A stretch of DNA of 64,000 nt from JBMNGH01 sp050949725 (lineage in GTDB: Bacteria; Bacillota; Thermosediminibacteria; Thermosediminibacterales; Tepidanaerobacteraceae). A program made the position numbers and the translations under genes. Below, piece after piece: positions 41,547 through 51,005 of this stretch. Each line of letters starts with the position of its first letter. Positions within the stretch are counted from its first letter, which is position 1. The stretch is taken from contig JBMNGH010000001.1 of NCBI GenBank assembly GCA_050949725.1, positions 124,001 to 188,000 of the forward strand. The letters run 5' to 3'. A model generated the notes under the pieces. That model searched no databases. It was not told where the DNA came from and saw only the letters and a program-made list of their open reading frames with translations.

Positions 41547-43399
41547 GTAGGCAATTTTTTTGTCTTTCCTGTATCCATCTTTAATTAAAAAAGTTACTGC
41601 TAAGCCGCTCTGCCCAGTTTAGTTGCGACCACAAAAATAGTTAACAACTTGCTAATGTCAAAACCAGCTACAAGGTTCTTTATGGTCAGTCTCGACATGA
41701 ACCCTTATATGCCACTTCAAATGCAAGGAGAAACCATTTACGGCATCGCTTGTATGTTATTACTTCCTTTCATGTATTAGGTTGTTTTTGGGCAACATTA
41801 AGTAAGCCTACCTACTAGGGCTGTTTTAACGGTAGGTTAGTTCACAAAAATCCTGCATGTTAAATAAATTGCGGATAACTCGCCTCCCATTGGTCATCTT
41901 GCAATCGGAAAAAGGTATTTTTCCACGGTGTAATGGGTAAATCTCCTTTTTTATGGTCTTGTCTATGTTCTTTCGGGTGTTTTTGATGCTTTCTTCAAAG
42001 CGTTCTGTTAATCTATCCGATACTTGCCCTGATATAAGGGCGGCAATTTTATCCTTAAAGTTTTCTCCCATTTTAAGAGCAATGATTTTTGCTAGGTTAG
42101 TGGCTCCTTCCTCGCTCCAACTCTTGCCTCCTTTCATGCGTTTGGCAAATATGTCTACGTTCTTTTCCATGGTCCCAAGATTTCGGTATTCCAATCCTTC
42201 CGGTGGGCTGGAGATTTCCATTTCTATTCTGTCTTTGTAGCTGATTATGCCGTCTTGGTTGTTTTTTATGTAGCTTTCCAGAGTGCTAAGTTTTTTAACT
42301 TCATCGGCTAGACCACCAAATTGGTATTTCAATTCTTCTATTTTGGCGTATGCTTTGCTTAACTCTCCGGCTTTTAGACATCTTTTGATATAGTATCTTG
42401 CTCTTTTATCTTTTACGTTTTTGACTATGTTTTTTGATAGATGGTATGGATCTAATTGAAATATGCCTGTTTCCGGCTCATGGGCGTATCTAATCCAGAT
42501 TGCTCCATCACCGTTTAGTATCCTGTGTTTAATCTTATCAGTGTTGTATCTTGAGGCTATGGTGGCTTCTCTTAGGTCTTGGAAGTCTTCTGCTTGGTGA
42601 AAACCGGCAAAGACTGTTTTCCCTACTGTCATATATTCTTTGGAGGATGGGTATCGGGGCTTCCAGCCTTCATAGGATAGACCTATTTTTAGTTCCTTAC
42701 GGCCTTTGCCTCTTTTGGGCCTACTTTTGCCTTGCATGGGTATCCAGAGGCCGTCTGATTCCTCGAAAAGTAATGATACTTCTCGGTCACCACACAGTTC
42801 ATTGTTTTTATAGGCTTTGATGAGTTGCTTTTCTGCTTCTCTTTGTCTTTGGCCTACGGTTTGGATGATATCCCATACTGCTTGGTGGCTTATGGTTTGG
42901 TTTGTTAGTTCTTTGATTGTTTGGGCTACTTGACGGTAGGATTTATGGCAGCTGAGCTCTATTATCTTTTCTACCAGATTAGGGGATATGGTGCCGATAC
43001 TTTCAAAGCCAAGGGCTTCGTCAAGTAGGTAAATGTGCTGAACCTGGCCGTCTTCAGCAACTTTTTTGTAGATGTTTCTTCTGAATACCACTTCTCCCAT
43101 AAGGGTTTTAATGGTGGTTGTTTTCTTGCCTTTATGTCTTAATTGGGTTTTGTCTCTTTTTTTTGATAGCTCTTCATCAGCCTGTTCCAAGAACTGCTGC
43201 ATAAGATTTCTAGCAATTTCACAACCCAGTTTGAAAAAATCTCGCTCTATGTCCTTGAAGGTTAGGTCTTTTAAGGGTAAAATATTCATATCACGTCCCT
43301 CCTTGTTTGTTGCTTGTCAACTACAAACATACAGGAAAGACGTGATTATGGGAAGAGTTTTTTTTGGCTCTTCCCCCTTTTTTTTTGGAATTTGCCTAC
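41547..43399 (-). mobile_element. ISLre2-family insertion sequence
   Basis: About 1.85 kb. The outer ends GTAGGCAA (41547-41554) and TTGCCTAC (43392-43399) are inverse. An inner 13-bp pair GTCTTTCCTGTAT (41562-41574) and ATACAGGAAAGAC (43329-43341) is also exact. It encodes one intact transposase. A GGGAAGAG/CTCTTCCC hairpin with a T10 tail (43350-43385) shields the upstream end on the plus strand. No clear target duplication flanks these ends, so the insertion may be old or the edges slightly off. Confidence 0.75.
41826..43289 (-). CDS. ISLre2-family (UPF0236) transposase
   Basis: A 487-residue transposase. Family features are the N-terminal FKDIERDFFKLGCEIARNLM, the RDKTQLRHKGKKTTTIKTLMGEV segment at about 44-70 and the central SDGLWIP / LKIGLSYEGW / GDGAIWIR catalytic-region motifs with conserved acidic residues. 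The C-terminal half has LDPYHLSKNI and AKRMKGGKSWSEEGATN. The frame is full-length, with no internal stops, so the element may still be active. Confidence 0.9.
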   Translation of the reverse strand: MNILPLKDLTFKDIERDFFKLGCEIARNLMQQFLEQADEELSKKRDKTQLRHKGKKTTTIKTLMGEVVFRRNIYKKVAEDGQVQHIYLLDEALGFESIGTISPNLVEKIIELSCHKSYRQVAQTIKELTNQTISHQAVWDIIQTVGQRQREAEKQLIKAYKNNELCGDREVSLLFEESDGLWIPMQGKSRPKRGKGRKELKIGLSYEGWKPRYPSSKEYMTVGKTVFAGFHQAEDFQDLREATIASRYNTDKIKHRILNGDGAIWIRYAHEPETGIFQLDPYHLSKNIVKNVKDKRARYYIKRCLKAGELSKAYAKIEELKYQFGGLADEVKKLSTLESYIKNNQDGIISYKDRIEMEISSPPEGLEYRNLGTMEKNVDIFAKRMKGGKSWSEEGATNLAKIIALKMGENFKDKIAALISGQVSDRLTERFEESIKNTRKNIDKTIKKEIYPLHRGKIPFSDCKMTNGRRVIRNLFNMQDFCELTYR

Positions 43400-43419
43400 G
43401 ATAATTTTACTCTAAGAAA

Positions 43420-44478
43420 TTATCCGGTTTTTGTTTTTGTCAGATAAGGTATTAGCAGAAGTTTTAGTAAAGCTGCTGTTGGCACTCCAAATATTAGGCC
43501 CCAAAATCCAAAAAAGCTTCCTCCTGCCAAAAGTGAGAGTATTACCGTAAGTGGATGTAAACCAACTTTTTTTCCCAATATGTTAGGAGATATTATCCCA
43601 CTTTCCAACTGGTGTATAACTGTAATTATAATGACAATCCAAATGATTTTTTGTGGATAACGCAATGCAGAAATCAAAACAGCTGGTAAGGCACCGATAA
43701 ATGGTCCAAAATAAGGGATAATATTAGTGATACCAGCAATAAATCCAATTAAAATTGCGAATTCGACCTTTAGTATATATAGCGATATTGCCGTCATGAA
43801 GCCTACGAGAAAACACACCAAAATCTGAGCTCTTATATAATTGCCAAAGGTGATATCAATTGTCTTTAGGATTTTTAGTAATCTCTTTCGGTAAGAAACA
43901 GGTACAAGGCCCAACATAGCAGTTTTTATAATGCCTAAGTCTTTTAATATATAAAAACCGATGATAGGACCAAGAATCACACTGAGCAAGCTAGATAGTA
44001 ATGTTATCGTCCTATCAACACATGTCTGAATAAAGTCTAAAACACTACTTTCAAGATATTTTAAATTGTTATCTATTGTTTCCTGAATAGAAAGTGGCAG
44101 TATGTCCTTATATCTTTCTCTCATTCCATCCAGGATTTGCTGTGCTTCTTCAGTAAAAGACGGCACCGCATTTATGAGTTTATTAAGCTCAATCAATGTA
44201 AGTGGAACCACAAAAACGAGTGCAATTGTTATTGACCCTATCAGGAAAAAATATAATAGACTTACGGCAACCCATCTTTTCATTCCTTTATCAACTAAAA
44301 AAACAACGATTGGATTTAAAATATACGAAATAAATATTCCAATAATAAAAGGTAAAAATATGTTACTGAGTCTATTCCTTTCTAGAAATACAAATAGTAT
44401 TAAAATTGAGAAAACAATAAATGAAAAGAACCTGTTTAAAGCTGACCGATCATTTAAATATTTATAGATGAACTTCAT
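43420..44478 (-). CDS. AI-2E family (PerM/YtvI-type) membrane protein
   Basis: A 352-residue protein with about eight helices. The N-terminal pair (FFSFIVFSILILFVFLE; FLPFIIGIFISYILNP), a long extracytoplasmic segment (about 95-155) and the C-terminal motif block (GFIAGITNIIPYFGPFIGALPA, SPNILGKKVGLHPLTVILSLLAGG, GFWGLIFGVPTAALLKL) are those of the AI-2E/PurR-like family. Members include proton or sodium antiporters and the sporulation protein YtvI; which of these applies is not clear. The stop of the downstream-strand zinc-ribbon gene adjoins its start (44478/44479). Confidence 0.88.
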   Translation of the reverse strand: MKFIYKYLNDRSALNRFFSFIVFSILILFVFLERNRLSNIFLPFIIGIFISYILNPIVVFLVDKGMKRWVAVSLLYFFLIGSITIALVFVVPLTLIELNKLINAVPSFTEEAQQILDGMRERYKDILPLSIQETIDNNLKYLESSVLDFIQTCVDRTITLLSSLLSVILGPIIGFYILKDLGIIKTAMLGLVPVSYRKRLLKILKTIDITFGNYIRAQILVCFLVGFMTAISLYILKVEFAILIGFIAGITNIIPYFGPFIGALPAVLISALRYPQKIIWIVIIITVIHQLESGIISPNILGKKVGLHPLTVILSLLAGGSFFGFWGLIFGVPTAALLKLLLIPYLTKTKTG

Positions 44479-44664
44479 TTAGCTACCTCCGAAAACATCG
44501 TCCTCCTCATCCATATATGGAAGCAGCGTACCATCATCAGCTAGTTCATAAATCATAATTTTATCTTTTTGGAGCGAAAATTCAAGGAAACAGTTCCAAC
44601 AATAATATTGATTATTCCCTACCTTACCTATTGAGTTTCCTTTGCATACGGGACAAATTACCAA
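44479..44664 (-). CDS. Small zinc-ribbon protein
   Basis: A 61-residue protein with CPVC near the N-terminus and CWNC at about residues 22-25, then a short acidic tail. The frame is open further upstream, but the TTG at 44664 is preferred because GAGGTG lies 8 nt before it. It abuts the start of the AI-2E gene and is probably co-transcribed with it. Function unknown. Confidence 0.65.
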   Translation of the reverse strand: MVICPVCKGNSIGKVGNNQYYCWNCFLEFSLQKDKIMIYELADDGTLLPYMDEEDDVFGGS

Positions 44665-44723
44665 TAGTAACACCTCAAAAAAATTATTTATGTTAACAGT
44701 CATGTTATATATTTTAACCAAAC

Positions 44724-44752
44724 AAACAAAAAAAATGCGCTATGTGCGCATT
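44724..44752 (-). terminator. Terminator of mnmA
   Basis: On the minus strand AATGCGC, 5-nt loop, GCGCATT, followed by seven T. It overlaps the mnmA stop region. Confidence 0.9.
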
Positions 44753-45863
44753 ATTCCAGAACTACTCTGTCTTCTATTGTACCCCCGCCTACTAACTCGT
44801 CTCCTCGATAAAAAACTGCTGCTTGGCCTGGGGCAGGGGACTTTTGGGGTTCTTTAAAAATTACTTTTACACGGTCTTCTTCAATCGGGAACACCTGTGC
44901 TGGCCTTTCTTTAAAATTGTATCTTATCTTGACATCGACATTAATCGTCTCTGAAAGCCGATCAAACGTAATCCAGTTAAGGCTTCCAACAGTAAATTGC
45001 TCGGCATATGTGTCTTCTTCACTGCCAAGTAGGATTCGATTCTTTTTTGAGTCTATTTTTATAACATATAGTGGTCTGGTTGACTGAATTCCAAGCCCTT
45101 TTCTTTGACCTACCGTATAAAAGGGTATGCCTTTATGCTGCCCAATGACATTACCTTTCTTATCGACGAATTCTCCTGCAACTATGTATTCCGGAGCGAC
45201 ATGTTTGATAAAATCTTTGTAATCTGTATCGATAAAACATATCTCTTGGCTGTCAGGTTTTGATGCAACCGGAATGTTAGCTTCTTTAGCAATTGTGCGA
45301 ATCTCTTTTTTAGTATATTCACCCATGGGTAACAGTGTATGTTCCAATTGAAATTGGGATAATCGGTAAAGGGCATAGGATTGATCTTTTGCCTTGTCTT
45401 TCGCCTTTTTAAGTATGTACCTCCCTTTCGAGCCTCTGTACTGTATTCTAGCATAATGACCTGTTGCAATGTAAAAAGCATTGTGGGCAAGTGCTTCTTT
45501 CAAGAGAGCATCAAACTTTAAATATTTGTTGCAGATGATACAAGGATTAGGCGTGTGTCCTGAAACGTATTCATTTACAAAATAATCAATTACCTTCTCT
45601 TTAAAGTATTTCTTTAGGTCTATCGTATGGTATGGTATATCCAACATTTCAGCCACACGGCGGGCATCGTAGACAATATCAAGTTCTGGATTTGCTTCTT
45701 TATTCGCACCATTTGCCATATCGGTTTGTTTAAAATCATCTGGAGATTTCAACATGGTCAGGCCTATTACTTCATATCCTTCTTGTTTTAAAATATAAGC
45801 ACAGACTGAGCTGTCCACGCCGCCACTCATTGCCACTACAACCCTTTTTTTGTTCAATTCCAT
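44751..45863 (-). CDS. mnmA: tRNA-specific 2-thiouridylase
   Basis: A 370-residue enzyme that adds sulfur to U34 of tRNA-Glu, -Gln and -Lys. The PP-loop MSGGVDSSV is at residues 13-21. The catalytic cysteines are in NPCIICNKYLKF and QEICFI. Substrate elements GHYARI and DQSYALYRL are present. Sulfur comes through a cysteine desulfurase, and such a gene lies just upstream on the same strand (116 bp gap). This supports the pairing. Confidence 0.96.
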   Translation of the reverse strand: MELNKKRVVVAMSGGVDSSVCAYILKQEGYEVIGLTMLKSPDDFKQTDMANGANKEANPELDIVYDARRVAEMLDIPYHTIDLKKYFKEKVIDYFVNEYVSGHTPNPCIICNKYLKFDALLKEALAHNAFYIATGHYARIQYRGSKGRYILKKAKDKAKDQSYALYRLSQFQLEHTLLPMGEYTKKEIRTIAKEANIPVASKPDSQEICFIDTDYKDFIKHVAPEYIVAGEFVDKKGNVIGQHKGIPFYTVGQRKGLGIQSTRPLYVIKIDSKKNRILLGSEEDTYAEQFTVGSLNWITFDRLSETINVDVKIRYNFKERPAQVFPIEEDRVKVIFKEPQKSPAPGQAAVFYRGDELVGGGTIEDRVVLE

Positions 45864-45979
45864 CCCGTCCCGTTTTCTATAAAATATTCAAAACTTTATT
45901 ATTAAACCTTCTTCTAGCTTAACCTATCTGTGGTAGCAACCTGAAATGTTATACCGTTTTCATAAAAGCACTCGGTTGG

Positions 45980-47173
45980 TCATACACGTTTAGGGCATGC
46001 CTTTTTTTCAGCAAATAGCGGCGACATAGCCCTTAGTCTTTCAACTATTTTGGGCAATGTCTTTATCACGTAATCGATTTCTTCCTCAGTATTATCTCTC
46101 CCCAAGGTCATTCTCAGGGATCCCTGTGCAATTTCAGGAGGAATGCCTAATGCGAGGAGTACATGTGATGGAGCAAGAGAACCCGAACTACAAGCTGAAC
46201 CGCTTGATGCACATATACCTTTCATGTCCAAATTAAAAAGTAAGGACTCCCCTTCAACAAATTCCAGACATATATTCACATTGTGAGGAAGCCGCAAATC
46301 ACGATGACCATTTAACCTGACAAAAGGAATCTCTGCCATAATCCCGTCTATAAGCTTATCCCTCAGATGTAAAAGCCTTTCATATTCTATGTCAATCTCT
46401 TGGGAAATTAGCTCAACAGCCTTGCCAAAACCTACAATAGCCGGGATATTTTCAGTTCCTGCTCTATTTTTATTCTCCTGAGCCCCACCGGTTAAATAAG
46501 GTTTTATTTGTGTACCCTTTCGAATATATAACGCACCTACACCTTTGGGTCCATATAGTTTATGTGATGAAATGCTTAAAAGATCCACATTCAAATCGTT
46601 TACATCTACATTTATTTTGCCTACTGATTGGACCGCGTCTGTATGGAAATAGAGATTATTCTTTTTTAAAGATTTTAATGCATTTCCGATTTCAGCTATC
46701 GGTTGAATAGTCCCAATCTCATTATTTGCATGCATGATAGATACAAGTATGGTCTCATCAGTAACAGCATTTATTACACTATCAACATTGACTAGACCGT
46801 GTTCATCCACAGGGATATAAGTTATTTTATATCCCTGTTTTTCTAAATCCTGACATGTATACAGGTTGGCAGGGTGTTCTATTGAAGAAGTAACGATATG
46901 ATTTCCATGTTTCCTGTTAGCCAAAGCAATTCCCCGAATAGCCCAATTATCAGATTCAGTACCACCAGATGTAAAAAAAATTTCTTCAGGATTTGCGCCT
47001 ATTATTGCGGCTACATTTTCCCTGCTGTTTTCAAGTGCCTTTTTTGCCTCCCTACCGTATGAATATAAAGTCGATGCATTTCCAAAGTTCTCAGTCAAAT
47101 ACGGTACCATAGCTTCAAAAACTTCTCTTCTGATAGGAGTAGTCCCTGCATGGTCAAGATATACCTTTGTCAT
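45980..47173 (-). CDS. Cysteine desulfurase
   Basis: A 397-residue NifS/IscS-type class V PLP enzyme that releases sulfur from cysteine. It has the N-terminal YLDHAGTTP, PLP histidine in SSIEHPA, Schiff-base lysine in SSHKLYGPKG and active-site cysteine in the loop SSGSACSSGS. Because it precedes mnmA without iscU, it most likely feeds tRNA thiolation (the YrvO-type role in Firmicutes), though Fe-S supply is not excluded. Confidence 0.94.
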   Translation of the reverse strand: MTKVYLDHAGTTPIRREVFEAMVPYLTENFGNASTLYSYGREAKKALENSRENVAAIIGANPEEIFFTSGGTESDNWAIRGIALANRKHGNHIVTSSIEHPANLYTCQDLEKQGYKITYIPVDEHGLVNVDSVINAVTDETILVSIMHANNEIGTIQPIAEIGNALKSLKKNNLYFHTDAVQSVGKINVDVNDLNVDLLSISSHKLYGPKGVGALYIRKGTQIKPYLTGGAQENKNRAGTENIPAIVGFGKAVELISQEIDIEYERLLHLRDKLIDGIMAEIPFVRLNGHRDLRLPHNVNICLEFVEGESLLFNLDMKGICASSGSACSSGSLAPSHVLLALGIPPEIAQGSLRMTLGRDNTEEEIDYVIKTLPKIVERLRAMSPLFAEKKACPKRV

Positions 47174-47388
47174 CTTGATATACGTCTCCTTATTATCTGA
47201 TCATATCATGAACATTATTTCCAATAAATATAATAGTCTTATAAACTCAGAAATGTCAAGGTGTATCGTTAGAAGGGATTGCGTATTTCTTAGACCATGA
47301 CCGTAGTTTTCTTGCTTTTTGACCTAATAAATTTACTATCCGTAATACCCGGTCTTTATTATGCCCATTGGGAAGCACAATATTTCGT

Positions 47389-47694
47389 TCAAATCCTTAT
47401 ATCTATATGACTTTTTGTATAACCTTTTGATTTTGTGTTATGTTGTTTTTTCTTTTTCTTATTTTTATCCTTGTTATTTTTTTCGTCTTTAGAATGATTT
47501 CTGGGCTGGAGTTTAATCTCTGAAGATTTATTATGTTCATTTACCTTTTGCCTTTCTGTATTAAGCTGTTTTTGAAACTGATCCATAAGAAGGTCTTTTC
47601 GGCCTTCAACATCAGTTTTGTGACTCTGCTGCACTTTTGCTGCTTCTATAACCTTGGGCACCAAAACTTGAAGATCAACAGGTTTGAATGACAT
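47389..47694 (-). CDS. Small lysine-rich protein at the end of the motility operon
   Basis: A 101-residue protein, not recognised. The first third (MSFKPVDLQVLVPKVIEAAKVQQ) is amphipathic; the rest is highly basic and low-complexity (KNNKDKNKKKKKQ). ATG at 47694 with AAGGATAGGTG, which overlaps the fapA stop. A similarly placed gene after the DUF342 gene occurs in other clostridial motility operons as I recall. Nothing in 47174-47388 was recognised. Confidence 0.6.
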   Translation of the reverse strand: MSFKPVDLQVLVPKVIEAAKVQQSHKTDVEGRKDLLMDQFQKQLNTERQKVNEHNKSSEIKLQPRNHSKDEKNNKDKNKKKKKQHNTKSKGYTKSHIDIRI

Positions 47695-47703
47695 ATTAAA
47701 CAC

Positions 47704-49143
47704 CTATCCTTCATATGGCCCAAATTTGATCTGCCCTTCGTAATTATAAAAGGTCACGTGTTCCACCTTATCTCTTAACTTCAAACTCGAATTATTTATG
47801 ATGATATTTACACCAGTAAAAACTATGTCACTAGCCGAAACTTTTGCCCTGCTCGGCTTCGATATGCTCATCTCAAGCCTTTCCTTTTCTTTGTTTAGCT
47901 GGTCGATGCCCATTTCAAGAGCTTCTCTTGTGTTAAGCAATTTATTATACAATGACTGTTTGTCTGTAGTCATTAAATTTCGGTCTTTTAATTTGTGTAG
48001 TGTATCAATGGTTTGTCTTACCTTTGTTAAGTTTTTTTTAGTATTAGTTAATTCAAGGTTTATTTCTTGCAATGCCTTTTTATGTTTTGGATTAACACCA
48101 ACTTCTATTTCAGTATAAGTAGCCATTTGAGAGCCTATAGTCTTTGCGACAACCTCCTCGCCAGCGGTACTCTTTCCCCCTACTATGAGACCACGTCTGC
48201 CTTTTAGTATGATCTTGTTACCTGCAAAAAGGGTGCTGTGCATTGCGGCTTCGGAAACTATGTTATTTTCCGCTTCTACTTGTGTGTTTTCTATGTATCT
48301 GGCTATTACATCTAACCCTGCTTTAAGCCTGCCTTTCCCTCTTCCCTGAATTCCCCTAACCAATTTTATGCTTCCATTTGACACAATCTCAGCAGACTCC
48401 ACTGTCCCTACAATCTCTATATCCCCTTCAGCAGTTACCTTATACCCATCCTTCACATTTCCCCGCACAAAAACACTTCCCAAAAAATTGATGTTTCCAG
48501 TCGCAGGACCAACATCGCCTTTGATTTCCAGAATAGGTAACACACTTAATTTTCCATTTGATAATACGGGCTGGCCATCAATATCAGCTGTTATACGGGT
48601 TCCATCATCTGAAATGGAAACATTTTTTGCCGGAATTATTCTTGCCATTTTCCCTTTTTTGGGCATTACTGTTTTGCCCGTCACTGTCATGCCAGGCTTC
48701 CCTTCAGTTGGAAAGATAATTTCGGCGAGCAGTTGACCTTTGGATACATTGATAACCATATCCAAATTATAAAAATCAACCTTGCCACTCTCAGAAAGCC
48801 GCGGTTTTAAACTCTTTTTTGTTTCAAAGTGAATTATGACTTTTCCATCTCTTCCATTAACCGGAGGTAAACCTTTTGCAACCTCAAAATTCGTTAAAAA
48901 AACATTTTTTTCTATTATCTCTCTTAATTTTGCAAGGTCCGTTCCATAAGTAATCCCTTTTTCCTCAATTTTTTTTAATGCTTGACCAAAGGTAATCAAC
49001 TGCCCACCCTTAGGTGGTATAAGTTTAGCAACTGCAGTCATTTCATCTTTAGATACTTCAATAACTAGATCGGAATCAAGAACCGCTTCACCCTGCTCAG
49101 CATTCGATTTGGTAGAATTCTTTTTTTCTTTCAAGCTAACCAC
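47704..49143 (-). CDS. FapA/DUF342 family protein
   Basis: A 479-residue protein of the polymer-forming DUF342 family. The N-terminal region is followed by a right-handed beta-helix part with regular GD/GN/VxG repeats (LEIKGDVGPATGNINFLGSVFVRGNVKDGYKVTAEGD as separate rungs, about 205-330). A coiled coil follows (LTNTKKNLTKVRQTIDTLHKLKD ..., about 350-430). It is commonly encoded at the end of fla/che operons in Clostridia; a role in cell shape or polar organisation is suggested for relatives. It overlaps the sigma factor gene by 8 bp. Confidence 0.8.
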   Translation of the reverse strand: MVSLKEKKNSTKSNAEQGEAVLDSDLVIEVSKDEMTAVAKLIPPKGGQLITFGQALKKIEEKGITYGTDLAKLREIIEKNVFLTNFEVAKGLPPVNGRDGKVIIHFETKKSLKPRLSESGKVDFYNLDMVINVSKGQLLAEIIFPTEGKPGMTVTGKTVMPKKGKMARIIPAKNVSISDDGTRITADIDGQPVLSNGKLSVLPILEIKGDVGPATGNINFLGSVFVRGNVKDGYKVTAEGDIEIVGTVESAEIVSNGSIKLVRGIQGRGKGRLKAGLDVIARYIENTQVEAENNIVSEAAMHSTLFAGNKIILKGRRGLIVGGKSTAGEEVVAKTIGSQMATYTEIEVGVNPKHKKALQEINLELTNTKKNLTKVRQTIDTLHKLKDRNLMTTDKQSLYNKLLNTREALEMGIDQLNKEKERLEMSISKPSRAKVSASDIVFTGVNIIINNSSLKLRDKVEHVTFYNYEGQIKFGPYEG

Positions 49144-49891
49144 TACCCCCTTTAATCAAAGCCCTATTTCTGCAAAGCCTTCCTCTTAATCTTAATATTG
49201 CCTTTGTATGAAGTTGAGAAATCCTTCCTTGAGATAGTTTCATAACTTCAGCTATCTCTTTGAAAGTTAAGTCCTCATAATAATAAAGAGTCACCACTAG
49301 CCTCTCTTGTTTTGGCAAACGATTAATAGCATCAGTGAGTATTTTTTTAATCTCCTGTTTTTCGGCAAACACATCCGGTCGCCCGCAATCTTTACGATAT
49401 TCACTCGTATAAACTAAGTCCTCAAACGGGATTGCAGTTGAATAAATAGAAACCTCATTATACATCTCATATAGTTTGTCAGTGGTGATATTTAAATAGC
49501 GGCATAAATCGTTGTCACTTGCCGCCCTGCTCAGCTCTTGCTCAAGTTTTGCCAATGCTTCTTGTAATATTTTAAATTTTTTTATTGTAGACGTAGGTAT
49601 TTTTTCAGTTTTTCTTAGCTCATCAATAATTGAACCTTTTATCCTTGTGTAAGCAAAAGTGGTAAACTTAGTGCCTGCCTTTAAATCGAACCTGTCTATA
49701 GCTTGTAAAAGTCCAAATAAGCCATAACTTACCAAATCTTCGTGATCTATGTAGCTAGGTGTATTGATATTCATTTTTTCAACAATATGTTGAACGAGTG
49801 GTATATATCGTTTAATCAATTTTTCTTTTGCCTCACTGTTTCCGGAAATAGTATATTGCCTCCATAGATTGTCATTTTCCACAATATTCAT
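49136..49891 (-). CDS. sigD: Flagellar sigma factor SigD/FliA
   Basis: A 251-residue sigma-28. Region 2 contains LVQHIVEKM, DLVSYGLFGLLQAIDRFD and FTTFAYTRIKGSIIDELRK. Region 3 follows, and region 4 has LPKQERLVVTLYYYEDLTFKEIAEVMKLSQGRISQLH. It directs late flagellar and chemotaxis promoters. The ATG at 49891 follows GGGGTGG. It lies in the fla/che operon after cheD, the order also known from Bacillus. Confidence 0.95.
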   Translation of the reverse strand: MNIVENDNLWRQYTISGNSEAKEKLIKRYIPLVQHIVEKMNINTPSYIDHEDLVSYGLFGLLQAIDRFDLKAGTKFTTFAYTRIKGSIIDELRKTEKIPTSTIKKFKILQEALAKLEQELSRAASDNDLCRYLNITTDKLYEMYNEVSIYSTAIPFEDLVYTSEYRKDCGRPDVFAEKQEIKKILTDAINRLPKQERLVVTLYYYEDLTFKEIAEVMKLSQGRISQLHTKAILRLRGRLCRNRALIKGGSG

Positions 49892-49908
49892 CTTACCACC
49901 CCATGATC

Positions 49909-50397
49909 TCATATAACCTTTACACCATGCCCTATTGTCTTAATGGTAAGACTGCCGTTTTCGGTATTAAACTCTAGAGATCTTCCGTAGTCACCTTCAA
50001 CGTCCTCAGTAATCAATTTAATGTTCAGCCTCGATAAATTATATCTTACTGCCTCAACATTCCGTTTTCCAATTTGCATAGCCGCATTTTCTGATATCAT
50101 CCTGAACATCTGGGCTCCACCAGCTATTTTACCGACTATATTCTTTTGTTCTGCTCCAAGTCTTATCATCTGATAAAGTAGTGCATCTATTGCCGTATCA
50201 GCAAATTTCCCGGGATTAAAATGGTTTTTGGTGCTCAATTTACTGTCGGGCAGCATAATGTGCGCAAGGCCACCTATTTTATGAGTGGAATCGAAAAGTG
50301 CAACTCCTACGCATGACCCCAGGCCGAGCGATATAATTACAACAGGTGCTCTTACTGCTTTATATTCGGCCATTACCACCCGAACTATTTGTTTCAA
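49909..50397 (-). CDS. cheD: Chemoreceptor glutamine deamidase CheD
   Basis: A 162-residue CheD. The catalytic cysteine is in GLGSCVGVALFD, the histidine in GLAHIMLPD and the threonine in the C-terminal half. It deamidates receptor glutamines and, with CheC, forms an adaptation module. It overlaps the end of cheC by 38 bp. The start is a TTG with GGAGTGAG; an ATG eight codons later is possible. Confidence 0.93.
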   Translation of the reverse strand: MKQIVRVVMAEYKAVRAPVVIISLGLGSCVGVALFDSTHKIGGLAHIMLPDSKLSTKNHFNPGKFADTAIDALLYQMIRLGAEQKNIVGKIAGGAQMFRMISENAAMQIGKRNVEAVRYNLSRLNIKLITEDVEGDYGRSLEFNTENGSLTIKTIGHGVKVI

Positions 50398-50995
50398 TAG
50401 AACTCACTCCAATTACATCTAAAAGTAATTTCAACGATTCTTGATCTGGATTTAACAGGAAGTGAACCTGACCATTATCAAGGTCTTCTAGGAATTGTGT
50501 TTCTATCAAAAAGACCGTGTCTCCCATATGGCCGTATAGGCTGAGAGGAAAGCTCAGAATTGCTCCTGCCATATCAAAAGCGAATCCCGGAACAGAAACT
50601 TTAATATTAATACCGGCAAAATCGGCTAAAGCAGCAACATAAGAACTTGATACAATATTGCCGAGTTCAATCAAGGCAGACTTACCCATTTCTGAAAAAC
50701 CATTTATTTTTCCTGTCTGTTTTAATAATTTCTTAACTAAATCATAGGCAAGAGCCTCAGGAATAATTATTAAAATATTGCCCTTGAAGTCTCCATTGAC
50801 ACGCATAAAGATACCCGTTACAAGTTTTTCAGCACCACCGATCGAATCGGCAACATGTTCAAAAGGTAAGACTTTTACCTGTGATACATTAATTTTAATT
50901 TTTTTATGCAATATTTCAGAAAGGGATGTTGCTGCATTTCCCGCACCTATGTTACCTATCTCTCGTAAAGCATCTAATTCTAACTCAGAAAACAT
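50360..50995 (-). CDS. cheC: CheY-phosphate phosphatase CheC
   Basis: A 211-residue CheC. The two phosphatase signature helices are LDALREIGNIGAGNAATSL (about 6-24) and GKSALIELGNIVSSSYVAAL (about 105-124), each with the E-x2-x2-N pair. It hydrolyses CheY-P and binds CheD. The ATG at 50995 follows GTGAGG; the frame upstream overlaps the end of cheW and is not needed. Confidence 0.92.
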   Translation of the reverse strand: MFSELELDALREIGNIGAGNAATSLSEILHKKIKINVSQVKVLPFEHVADSIGGAEKLVTGIFMRVNGDFKGNILIIIPEALAYDLVKKLLKQTGKINGFSEMGKSALIELGNIVSSSYVAALADFAGINIKVSVPGFAFDMAGAILSFPLSLYGHMGDTVFLIETQFLEDLDNGQVHFLLNPDQESLKLLLDVIGVSSIETNSSGGNGRI

Positions 50996-51005
50996 AATTT
51001 TAACC

